Part shown: positions 1 through 10,800 of the stretch, in pieces | Numbering within the stretch: position 1 is the stretch's first letter | Layout of the letters: every line of letters starts with the position of its first letter | NCBI RefSeq assembly: GCF_022458985.1 | Contig: NC_061776.1 | Span: 12,368,597 to 12,432,596 of the forward strand | DNA from: Mugil cephalus | Lineage: Eukaryota > Chordata > Actinopteri > Mugiliformes > Mugilidae | Direction of reading: 5' to 3' | DNA: 64,000 nt | Position numbers and translations under genes: made by a program | The notes under the pieces: model-generated | What the model was told of the DNA's origin: nothing | Databases searched by the model: none | Seen by the model: the letters and a program-made list of their open reading frames with translations, nothing else

Positions 1-2
1 AA

Positions 3-224
3 GATGAGCGTGGGCTGCTGAATATGAACCAGTGTCAGCTCATCACTGAAGGAATAAAATGTTTACTGAGAGAGGGCTGGTTCCCACTGGTAACATCTTA
101 CAAACAAGTTCAAATGTGTGAGAAGGAGAGAACCAGACGACTGAGGCCGATGCTGAATCACTATGAGAATGAGGAAATGATCACCCCTGTGGTTATTAAT
201 CCTGTTGATCAGACCTCCTTTTAG
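3..224 (+). CDS. Probable 3'-terminal coding exon of an unrecognised gene (partial)
   Basis: The frame is open from the left edge to a TAG at 222-224 and encodes about 73 residues. The first ATG is at 24-26, but codons before it are also open, so this is probably the end of a longer gene that starts outside the window. The peptide has ordinary protein composition: mixed hydrophobic and charged residues, a Trp-Phe-Pro, a charged EKERTRRLRP stretch, and a C-terminus ending NPVDQTSF. I do not recognise the family. It would lie tail to tail with them6. The opposite strand is also open here (63-263), so coding status rests on composition and on the open left edge. Confidence 0.45.
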   Translation, partial: DERGLLNMNQCQLITEGIKCLLREGWFPLVTSYKQVQMCEKERTRRLRPMLNHYENEEMITPVVINPVDQTSF

Positions 225-1139
225 ATTTTTTTTGATAATGTCAGTAATTATAAAAACTGACAATTGAAACCGGTATTAACATTAGACTTTAATAATGACG
301 GACGTACCAACATTTTGACACATGTAAAAATGATTTTATTGCATTTGCAGTTGTTTTATGTTTGAGATTTAGCAGAGAAAACTTGAAAATGAGCCGAATC
401 TCTCACCGTTCGCTGTTTTTCCACCCAAACAGATCAAACATTCATGACGATAGCACCCAGAATCAGAGACGACGAAACATCTCTGGCCAGTGAGGCATGA
501 TGGGAATGAGGTCCATCTAATTACGCAATGAGGCTTCACACAGAGAAATGCAAAATAAAAAAAACAGAGCAAAATTGAGCTCCTAAACCTAAGCTCTCCT
601 AGCATCTCCAGTGTGGTTTTAGACCTTTGTCCTAAAAATCTGAGCTTGCACATGTAAGCAGGATTCATCATCTCATATAAATTGTCCAAATGTTGTACTC
701 TCAGGCATTTTAATTTTAATTACTAAGTACATATATTACTTTTGGTGATGGGGGATATCCAAGTCTTCCCCGTTTTATTTTCTGATGTGTGACCTCTGAT
801 GTACCATAATTTCACAGTTGGCTGCAGTGAAATCTCCAAATTAAACCCCTGAGTCAGTTTTATTATTGCTATAGAACGAGATGGTGCAATTCATACAATC
901 ATATTCATTTTCTTCAAACAAATGTTGTGTGTTTTCAACCCCTCAAAACAATGTGCTGTTATTCCAGTGTTTAACATGTGCAAATGGGTCAAAGTAAAGC
1001 TTTACAAAGTGTAGGCACAGTTGTGTTTAAGTCAAGTAATGGTAGAGAGAAGCTCAAGGTCTCTCTTGGAAGGCTTTCCCTCGTGGGTTTGTGAACCGAC
1101 TTTTAGTAAACCAGCCTTAGTAGCTACCCATGCAACGTC
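225..1139. other. Gap between convergent genes; 3' UTRs likely
   Basis: AT-rich sequence with no convincing coding exon. On the minus strand an AATAAA is present at 858-863, about 280 bases past the them6 stop, and could serve as its polyadenylation signal. The open frame at 369-689 (minus) has no family resemblance and lies in what is probably the them6 3' flank. Confidence 0.5.
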
Positions 1140-1843
1140 TCATTTGCTCTTCTCCTCTAGACCACTCTCGGCTCTGAGGGCCTGGCTGCTGGCGGAGATG
1201 AAGCTGACCCAGTGTTGAAGGTCCTCTGGAAACTCAGGGCACTCCACCTGCAGAGAGCAAACCACAATCTCAGCATTTGCATTCAGTTCACCTAATCTAC
1301 AATTTGCGCCCGCGCTGAAACTCCTCTGTCCGTCCTCACCTTCCTTTTACACAGGTGCTGCATGATCTTGTCCGGGCTGCTGCGTATGACGCTCTGCTTG
1401 CAGTACATGACAGCACACACCAGCCCGTCTTTAGCCGACACAAATCTCTGCTCCAGGTAAAAGGCTTTGTCATCCCAGGTGACGATCCGACTCCGCAGCT
1501 CATAACTCTCTCCTATATACAGAGGCCTGCGGTAACGAATGGTGGTGGCCCCAACGACCATCGTGGCTCTGAGGGCCCGCGTCGCTTTGAACACACCGTT
1601 GCGCGTGTAGAGGGAGAAGCGGGCGAAGTCGCACTCACGCAGGTAACGAGCATTGTTCATGTGGCACATGTCGATGTCGCGCGACGTCACCCGGCCTGTG
1701 ATGACCTGCTCCGCCGTGATGTCCCGGATCGGGGGCTGAAACCAGGCCCGCAGGACGACCACGGGCGCCCGCAGGAAGTACCACACATCCAGAAAGCAGA
1801 AGAGAGCCAGCAAGATGGCGAGGACCCACAGCAGCCACCACAT
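1140..1843 (-). CDS. them6: THEM6 (thioesterase superfamily member 6)
   Basis: Two coding exons, 1340-1843 and 1140-1247, join in phase 0 (donor GTGAGG, acceptor TCTCTGCAG) to give 203 residues; human THEM6 has 208. Residues 1-20 form a hydrophobic N-terminal segment ending in LDVWYF, as in THEM6. The hot-dog fold region follows, with HMNNARY at residues 61-67 and Asp72, the conserved segment of 4HBT-type thioesterases. WDDKAFYLE and QHLCKRK also match the family. Exon 2 supplies the conserved tail ([12 protein letters not shown] and [11 protein letters not shown]). The ATG at 1843 was chosen because a good acceptor (CTCCTCAG) ends 4 bases upstream; the longer frame from 1864 would run into the intron. 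THEM6 is an ER-membrane protein whose enzymatic activity is poorly defined. Confidence 0.92.
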
Positions 1844-1847
1844 CTCT

Positions 1848-3324
1848 CTGAGGAGAAGACACACGACAGAAGCAGAGGTGTTGACAGATCTGTGATGTCA
1901 CGGAAGGTAAAGATAACTTCAAGGAATCCTAGAAAAAACAAATGAACTAATTCAGCTAAGAGGTACCACTCATGTAGCCAAAGATTAGGGTCTAACTACA
2001 TTTAATGTGACAAACAACATAATTTTAGTTCAGGGACCACATACAGACCAACTTTGACCAATAGTGCAAAGAAGTACTAATAAAAATGTTTGCATTTAAT
2101 GAGCTAATCCTTTAACAAAACATTTTATGTTTTGGGGATTCACATATTTATGTATTTTTTTGTACCCACTAAGTGTTTCTATACTTCACGCTTTGAATAC
2201 TAATTATATTTTTTCCATCACCAATCTCCTGTGTATCATGCATCACTATCATTATCATGTTTATATGGTACATATATGAATTAATCGGCTGCTCTCTTCT
2301 TCTACTTTTTTCAGTCTCTAATGTCCTCAAGTAGAACCAAACACATTGCGTATTAACCTAAATGCTCCTGGACCTTAATTAAAACGCAAACTGAACTGCA
2401 GTAAATCTAAAAAAACAAAAACTCTTAAAATGTTTCACCACCAACCAAGCAGCTTCGTCTGTGCTAAGTCACAGGTGAGGAATCAGTGGTTTTTATTAGG
2501 ATCCTCTGTGGGTGCTGCTCACATGAAACTCTGCTAACTGGGGTCTGTTAATGACCAGATACTAGAGGATGTTGTCCTCACTAAAGCACAACAACAATAA
2601 TAATAATAAAAAAGATAAGTGCATAAAAAAATCCTTTATAAAAGTGTCCATTTAACATCTTTAATGTGTGGTGTTCTCACTTGTGCCAGACTGAGTTTCA
2701 GTGTTCCCACTTCTAAACTGGTTTTACAAAACGTGACAACAGTGTAAACTGGTTTTGCAGGAAAGACAGACGACTCCTGCACAAACCTCCAGGATGAAGT
2801 AAACCGTCTTCTGCACTCGCATAGTTTAGAGGAAATTCAGATATTTTACACAGACTTTAACTGTTTTACACTTGTTGTAGAACAACATGGTGTTGCAATC
2901 AAAGTTACAATTAATCTGAGATCACTGCTACGAGCACAGCATAGTGAGTTATTAGAAAGGCTGCAGAACTAGTGGGTTATAAATCACAACATGTAGTCAG
3001 TGATACAATCTGAGAGAAGTTCTGTTACTGTCGTTCACTTTATTTTGCACCTTTTTTTTGCAAATTTATTCATAATGACGGAAGTGAATATCTTGCTTGC
3101 ACCATACTTTTATTTTATTTTTACTTGTGTTTTGTTATATGCAACTAAGCTACTGTGACCAAGCAACTTCTCTTGTGGATCATGAGAGACTTAAGACTAA
3201 AATGCTGTGATTTTAAAGGTAGTGTTGTTACCTTTCACATTTGCAGGAGACTAAAAACATTTCTCCGTAGCTTCCGCTACGACTTAACTTCGTAATATAA
3301 ACTTTTAGGTAGTTTAACACTTAC
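1848..3324 (-). other. them6: them6 5'-UTR intron
   Basis: Bounded by a strong donor at the 3324 side (TAG|GTAAGT on the minus strand) and the CTCCTCAG acceptor at 1848. The interior is AT-rich with homopolymer runs. I see no coding exon in it. Confidence 0.6.
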
Positions 3325-3440
3325 CTACTGCTTGATTCCTCCCGTTTCCAGTCAAATCTGCCGACTCCACAGCATTTAACCGTTGACTGTATGAACCAGC
3401 TCCCACCGAGAAAATGTGTCATGTGAAATACTTCCGGTTG
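3325..3440 (-). other. them6: Probable non-coding first exon of them6
   Basis: On the minus strand GCAGTAG|GTAAGTG at 3325/3324 is a near-perfect splice donor with no intervening gene before the them6 acceptor at 1848. The transcription start is not determined; the upper limit given here is approximate and based on the nearby ETS-type sites. Confidence 0.5.
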
Positions 3441-3640
3441 TAACCTTCAAAATGAAAGCGCAGCCGTGTAAGTGCTTCCGGATTTCAAGGAGGAAGAAAA
3501 GCGTAAACAATCCACATCGCACGTTTTTACCATTTAAGCAGTCGTACATGCCGCAAAGACGGAATTAGGTCGATACCACGCATTATTTGTATTTGTCAAT
3601 ATTTAATTTGAAGGTAACAGTAGTTCACTTCCGGTCACCG
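3428..3640. promoter_or_regulatory. TATA-less promoter region with three ETS-type CTTCCGG sites
   Basis: CTTCCGG occurs at 3431-3437, 3475-3481 and within 3626-3634. This is the core bound by GABP/ELK-type ETS factors and is typical of housekeeping, often bidirectional, promoters. It sits at the inferred 5' end of them6. The region 3640-4448 beyond it is AT-rich. Confidence 0.5.
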
Positions 3641-4448
3641 ATATGTGACGCAACGCAGAGTCGATGATTGGTTGTTGAGTCTCTAAACTAAACTTAACGC
3701 TTTTTATTTTAGTCGTTTACAAAATATATTGAAGCTGAAGCTACAAAATACATATGGAGTTAAATAGCACATTCACTGCTTTAATTTGTAATAAAAATAT
3801 TTTTTTTATTTCTCTACCTAAATGTTATTCAGACAGTTTATCTCATATTTTTATATTAGCCAGCTCTCCAATAATTCAACCGAATGAACTCAGATGTCTT
3901 TATCTAAAGGTTTAAAAGTAGAAAAATTACAACCACTATCCACTACTACACTTCCTTCCATCTGTCAAAATTCATCTATAAATAGACATGAAAATACACA
4001 CAAGAACTCAATCATTGTTCACACTTTATTCTGTTTATTACAAGCAAGAAAACTGTCAGTAAACCTTCATTCAGAACTGGACGGTAGTGAAATTGGAAAA
4101 TATATATAACAATGTATATTTACCAATAATAAAGGAAAACTTAAAAGCACCCGCACACGTCTTACATTATGTTTATCACTACGCTCCTTAAGTCACTTTA
4201 TTTTTAATAAACATTAAGCATTATATCACGTAATAAATGATAACTATAAAATAAAATGTCATGAACGCTGAACAAACAAACTCACCCAAAACTCCTTAAA
4301 CAGACGTCCAGACATTAGTGTTGAAGCACTGACAACTTACAATAACTTTTGTTTTGCGAGTCCCAAACACAACTCAAACTAGCATTCATGTGTCTCGTAC
4401 AACTCTAGAAAGTGCGTATCTAACGAGTCCTCTAACGAACGCACAGAT
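3641..4448. other. Intergenic and 3' flank of the E2/U-box gene
   Basis: No coding exon is visible. Minus-strand AATAAA signals at 4197-4202 and 4025-4030 could end the E2/U-box transcript, whose stop codon is at 4449-4451. A short open frame at 3894-4109 is AT-driven and has no recognisable content. Confidence 0.5.
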
Positions 4449-4804
4449 TCACTGAATTTGCCGAGACCGATGATCCTTCACCATTTTCTTCATGTCCCAG
4501 TCTGCAACGAAGTCGCTCATTTCTAGCTCGTGTCCTGGGCCGGCCAGTGGATCGTAGCGGTGTCTGCACGAGAGAATGTGGTTTACAAAAACCGTACTTG
4601 CTCATGAAAATAAAAGTTTCCTTTACATGCAGGCTGTGGATAAACTTTAAATTAGTGTCTCACTCACTGTTTGAGGTGCTCCTCAATGGCCTTGCGTTCG
4701 TACACGCTGCCATACACAGTTTTCACAGGATCAACAAACATCTTCTTGGTGAGAGGACAGATCAGATGCTGGGGTATAAACTGCAGCACATGTTCCACCA
4801 GTTT
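4449..4804 (-). other. C-terminal U-box domain exons
   Basis: Exons 4668-4804 and 4449-4563 encode about residues 997-1079. The pattern [39 protein letters not shown] and then the [10 protein letters not shown] helix is that of a U-box, the RING-like E3 fold without zinc ligands. The protein ends nine residues later. Placing a U-box directly after a UBC domain on the same chain suggests the E3 module recruits or activates its own E2; that is inference. Confidence 0.87.
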
Positions 4805-7800
4805 CTACAGAAAATACACACACGATTATGTAAAAAAAACAAAAAAAAAACATTATAAGACAAAACATAATCCATCAAGATTTTGTAAATACACCGGCTC
4901 ATTCACCCTCTCCATCTCGTCCAGTGACTTTCCAGCATGTTCTTCTGTGTGTTTCTTGGCTTCCCATTCATAAATCTCACGGCTCGTCAGGAACTCTTCG
5001 GCTAAAATGCTTCAAGAAAAAAGAGAAATATTCAAGACACTTCACGACAATGTCACCTAATTTCCCTTCGGGTATGAATATACTAAGTGAATGGGGGGTC
5101 ATTCACCGGGGTCAGATGCTGTTTGTGGTCCTAGTTTTGGTGGTGGTGCATCCTTTTTTCAACGTGCTCATGTAGAGTTAATAAAATCAGTCTGTGGCTT
5201 AAAGTAGCTCCATAACCTCTCAACTAACTGCAGCTCTTCTGGTTTCCCCTTTTGAATGACAAATACAGGCTACTGCCACCTGCTGGTACGAAGAATTATT
5301 TCCATTCACAAAGGTGCAGAGCTTCCACTGATCAGGCATAACATTATGACCACCTCGCTAATATTGTGTAGGTCTCCCCTGTGCCTCCAAAACAGTTGTG
5401 AGCCATCAGAGAGTGGGCATGGGCCTCCTGAGTGGGTCCTGTGGTGTCCTGTGGGGGCCTTTGGTTCCTATGGGTTAAACCGTTCGTGTGTTCAACACTA
5501 TATACATAGATTTGTGTTTAAAACGGAAAAACTAAAAGACAGGAACCAAGAGCGCCGGCCATGAAGAATAAAATAAAAACTGTTGTATGTGACTGTGGGT
5601 TTCATTCGGCCTTCCTTGGAAAAGAAATACAAAAGAATTTGATCTGTTCCTGAACTTGGCGACATCGCAACAGGTCGACACATTTCCATCGCTCTGAGAA
5701 CACGTAGGTAGCGTTTACCTGTCCAGTGGATCGTCAGGCTCGGGGATGATGAGCAGTCCGTACACAGCATCAAAGACGTCTCTCATGGTGATGTGGGCGT
5801 TGTAGCTGCGGGTGAATATGCTGTGACAGATGCGGCCCACGCTATTGACGTTGCAGTGATACACCTGACAGTCCTGTTAAGAAATATTAGCTACCAAAAT
5901 GTGTGCAATACATCTATCTACGTCTATTTTAGAAGGATACTCGTGTGACAAAGCGGACGAGCGGAGGCTTCACTGGGTATTCTGCACCAAACTGGCAGTA
6001 CAGCTCAAACACTCCTTTTGCATACGGTGTGTCCGGAGGGCCTTGCATGAGGATCCTCCAGAACGCTGAAAAGATTATGTTGTGCTTTCATTTTTCTATC
6101 ATTTCCAGAGTTTCATCACCCATAAACCTGCACCTCAGAGAAAAGACAGATGATGTAGATCTACGACAGGTGGAGCAGATCATGTAAAACATGTGCACAA
6201 AAATAATACAGACGCAGGCCACGAGAGGCCACATCACTTACTGAAGTCTGACTCGGATGGAAAGACTCTGAAGAAGGGATGTGGGTCACAGTGGAGACTC
6301 TTGAGCTCCTCCAGGATACGTTTGTCCTTCTCCATTAAATCCCTGACCTTTGACTCACGGATCCTCTTCTTCAGGGCACTGTTTTGAAAAAGATTTAGGC
6401 TTTAAAGGTTATTACATGTCAAATAAATTAAAACTGTTTATACCAGGCTCTTAATTAACAGGACATTAATGTTTTTCTGTGTTTTGTATGAGCATGTAAT
6501 CTAAATATGTGATCCTCAGCTCCAATAGTCCTTTCAAATTACACTGACATTTTATCAAATATATTACTGCTGTAAACACTCCTACAATTAAGTATTTGGC
6601 TCATTTTGACAATAATATTTTAATTCACACAGTCTTGGACACTCACCTCTCTGTCATGGTCACTTTGCTGTTTATTTGAGTTGGCAAAGACGTTTCTGGA
6701 GACTCATCATATCCACGATCAGCAAACATGCCTGTTAACACGGACTACAAAAAACACCAGGAATAAGAATTATGAACACATGAAGTCAACGAGCAGTTTA
6801 GAGGAAACTGTAACTCACTTCACTGATGGTGGACGGGTCGAGTTTTTTCTTGGGTTTCCTCTGCGCCAAAGACAGAACTGTCTCGATCTCAAAGAGCCTC
6901 AGACCGTCTTTGGTCGTCTGGGGTTTGAAGCAGCAGCCGCCTGCAAGCAGCGAGGAAAGACATGTTTGTCAGCTATAATAAATATCAACACACAAGTCCA
7001 TGGTAGAACTTACAAGATGCTTTTTGACACAGAATTTTATCATTTTGTGCTGGTTTGTATAAATATGGTTGGTAATTGCACTAAATTCAGAGTAAAGTTT
7101 TACCTGTAGCACTGCTGATTCCATGCAGCATGTTGTTCTCCACATTTCCAAGAAGGATTGAATCCACAACGATGTCTGATTTGAGCAGTTTGGCCGTGAC
7201 AGCGACTGGTTCAATTGAGGATCTATTTGTAAAATGAAAATAGTCTCATTACAAAATCAGTCTGATATTGACACGTGGAACAAACATTTTTTTCCCCTGA
7301 AGTCTGAACATTTGGAGAACTGATTATATGCGATGACAGATTATAGAGCCCTCCAGCTCCTTAGCTAAGTATCTGTCAACACGGAGCAGGAACTACTTTA
7401 CCCCGAATCATTTCCATCAGTGAGACACAGGATGCGGAGTCGACAGTCTGGGAACCTCGTCTTCACTCTTTCCAGCTCAGTCGCTCCACGTCGCAGTGCG
7501 TCATAAAGCAGAGTACAACCACTCGCCTCAATGTTACGCATGTGCACCTAGAAGAGTGAAGCATTAATCTCTCACAATAGCAGCTCCTCCAGACATTTAA
7601 TATTTATAGGCCGTGCATGAAATATAGCTGTAAGCAGGGAGGTTTATTTACTCTCTTGACTTTACAGTTCATTCATTCATTACAGTGAAAATAAAACGTG
7701 GTCTAATACAACAGCCCTGCATTAAATGTTGATAAAGGTACTGAGCATTTAGCTGTGAGAGCTGTGTTTTCATTTCATCATATTTCTTATTCTTCGCTTT

Positions 7801-10800
7801 GTAGAAATGCTGAATTGTCTAGTGTTGTTTCCACCTACAGAACAGGCATCTGGAGGCTATAGAAACAGAAAAAGACGTAAAACCCAGTCTTATATATGCA
7901 GCTGGCTCATTAATACACACTTATACTCTTCATTACTGTGTATTAACAAAAATTAACTTATATGCTGCTCATATAATTCAATAGATTTGTCATAAACACA
8001 CTCTCCTTGTTCTCATGTGAACTAGAACGTGTCAGGTGCACGTAAATCTCGTGCATTTACCTTGAACTTCTCCAGATTTTCTGTGAACGTGTGGAGGGTT
8101 TTCACCATGGAGTCAAACTTCACGAGGCCAATGACGTGGTGGAAGTCGTACGCTATGCTCCTGGTGGCAAAGTTGTCAAAGAGCTCTTTCACAGCGTTGA
8201 TTTTCTTTATTCCCGTGCTTCCGTAACAGTCTTCTTCCATGGAGGAGCTTGTGTCTACCAACACCTGACAAAAAAATAAAAAGTATGAAATGTACAGTAT
8301 TGTTCGTCCTGCTGTTAATTCAGTAGAAATGTTAGAAATAGAAAACGTTTCTGTTACCATTATCGCCTCGTCTGGCGTCCTGGTTGTGACAAACGATTGG
8401 TCGTCTCTTTGGTGCCCAGTGCTTTAATGTTAAACACAAACAAACCTTTACTTTTCAGATTTAACCATTTATAATGAACAGGGTTCATAAAACCTTATAG
8501 CCATTCTTCAGCTGTATCATTTTGGCTTGATTCAGGTTTGGTTCAGGCTTGGTTCAGGTTTGGTTCAGGTTTGGTTTAGGTTTGGTTCAGATTTGGTTCA
8601 GGTTTGGTCCAGGTTTGGTTCAGGTTTGGTTCAGGTTTGGTTTAGGTTTGGTTCAGATTTGGTTCAGGTTTGGTTCAGGCTTGGTTCAGGTTTGGTTCAG
8701 ATTTGGTTCAGATTTGGTTCAGGTTTGGTTCAGGTTTGGTTCAGGTTAGGTTCAGGATTGGTTCAGGTTTGGTTTAGGTTTGGTTCAGGTTTGGTTCAGG
8801 TTTGGTTCAGGTTTGGTCCAGGTTTGGTTCAGGTTTGGTTCAGGTTTAGGTTCGGTTCAGGTTTGGTTCAGGTTTGGTTCAGTTTGGTTCAGGTTTGGTT
8901 CAGGTTTGGTTCAGGTTTGGTTCAGGTACTCACGTGGCCGCCAGCAAATTCACATCCAGATTTTTCACTTTTCCCTCCAGACAATCCATCACAGAGATCA
9001 TATCTCCAGCGCATTTGACTTTATTCAGATAAATGCCAAGGTTGTCTGACAAAGAGGAAAAACACACAACACACATTAAACATCATACAACTCCCTACAA
9101 ATAAATAAATAAATAAATAAATTAATAACATCTGTTGTGAATCTTCAAGTGTGACCTGACTCAAGTACCTTCACTGAGCAGAACCAGGCAACTGCCGCTA
9201 CATCCCAGGTCCTTCAGATGTAGAGGTGGGGTCACGTTGAGAAAAGGGAAAGCTTTTAGTCCTTCCACCATACTTCCAAAAGTCCAACAAGCATTGACCT
9301 GAAAACTGTCATTTCAATTGTACAGATTAGTGAAAACATAGCCTTAAACCAGCTGCAACACTGTGTGAATTCTGAGAAACAATCTTTCAAAGAAAGACCC
9401 AGGCGACATATGTGGTTAATTTAAAGTGTCGAGTAGTGAGGAGGTGAGGACCCAAGTGCAGGAGGAAAAAGGTGATGAGGCAGGAAGTATTCAATGAAAA
9501 TAAAAGGAAACAAAAGGCGCTGCAGTCAGGGCAGGTAAATATAGAAGATAAAAGTCAAATGGGGATCAAGGACAAGAAACATGAAGACAAAACCGTAGCA
9601 CGGAGACTAAAGCAAAAAGTGGAACATCAAGACTAGAGGTGAGACACGGAGACTAAATCATGGCATGGAAATAACATCAACGACATGACAGCGAACAAAG
9701 AGAAAGGCTTTAAAGCTATAAATACACAGGGGCAGAGGGATGACGAGACACGGGTGAAACTAATCAAAGTAAAACACAAGGAACCAATAATCAAGGGACA
9801 ACACGAGGAAACACAAACGACAGGAAATCAAGAAACTTAACAAAATGTTACTATGTTATGTTACAACAGCAATGGAGGCAGTAATTCAAAATGAAACAGA
9901 AACAACAAACTACATCTTAATGTGTGAGTTTTGTTAAAAGAAATAAGGTGATGATACATACTTCTGACCACAGGTCTTGTCTTTATGGATCCAGAGAGGG
10001 TATGTTCTGAAGAATCGAGGCAAACTGAGCAGGACTTTCTCGATGTCAGTGGCTCTTTGTAATGAGCTTCCCAGCAAAGGGTCCTGAGTGCAGTTTGGTA
10101 TTTTCTCTCCATCTAAACAAAATGACACAAAGACATGTGAAGTGCAAACAACATCTATCTATCTATCTATCCATCCATCCATCCATCCATCCATCCATCC
10201 ATCCATCCATCCATCCATCCAGCTGTGTTCGGGTGGGGAATGGGTTAATTATCTCAACCAGCCACACTGGCTTCAGGAGACAACACCCTTCAGCTTCAGG
10301 AGCAAACCACGTCTCACCCGCTGCCTATTTACTTTACCCATTTATTTAATTATTTTTCTTAAATAAAATGCTTATGTAACTTATGTAATTATGATGTCTA
10401 CCTCCACTCCATGTTGCAGCCAGCAACAACAACAATAATTTACTACCCTCTTCTAACCTCAGAGGACAAAAACGTCCATGTCCAAAAACTGCTATTAATT
10501 AATTAATATAGTTTTCTGATTTTATCTGCATAAATCTATTAAATTACTTTATAAAACTACCAAAAAAATCAATCATTTTGAGGAATTAACCCTTTAAATG
10601 GCAGTTTGATTAGTTGAAGTCACTGTTTTTATGAATAAAAACATGAAAAATTCGCTATCATATAACGGGGAAATGGCTGATTTTGGTGTTGAACACTAAA
10701 AATGACAAATTTGACCATTTTCTCACAAGTGAAACCCTAATACTGCAGAATGAATCATTTTATTGTGCCATGGCTGTAGTTATAGTGGAAGTCAATAGGA

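Noticed and set aside
1355..1945. 196-residue plus-strand open frame over them6
   Set aside because: Antisense shadow of the them6 coding exon, which has clear family resemblance on the minus strand.
8527..9049. Long plus-strand frames with repeated [11 protein letters not shown] peptides
   Set aside because: They are the 11-bp minisatellite read in all three frames; the unit length makes every frame open.
10062..10366. Plus-strand frames with repeated Ile-His-Pro-Ser
   Set aside because: Produced by the ATCT/ATCC microsatellite and antisense to a coding exon.
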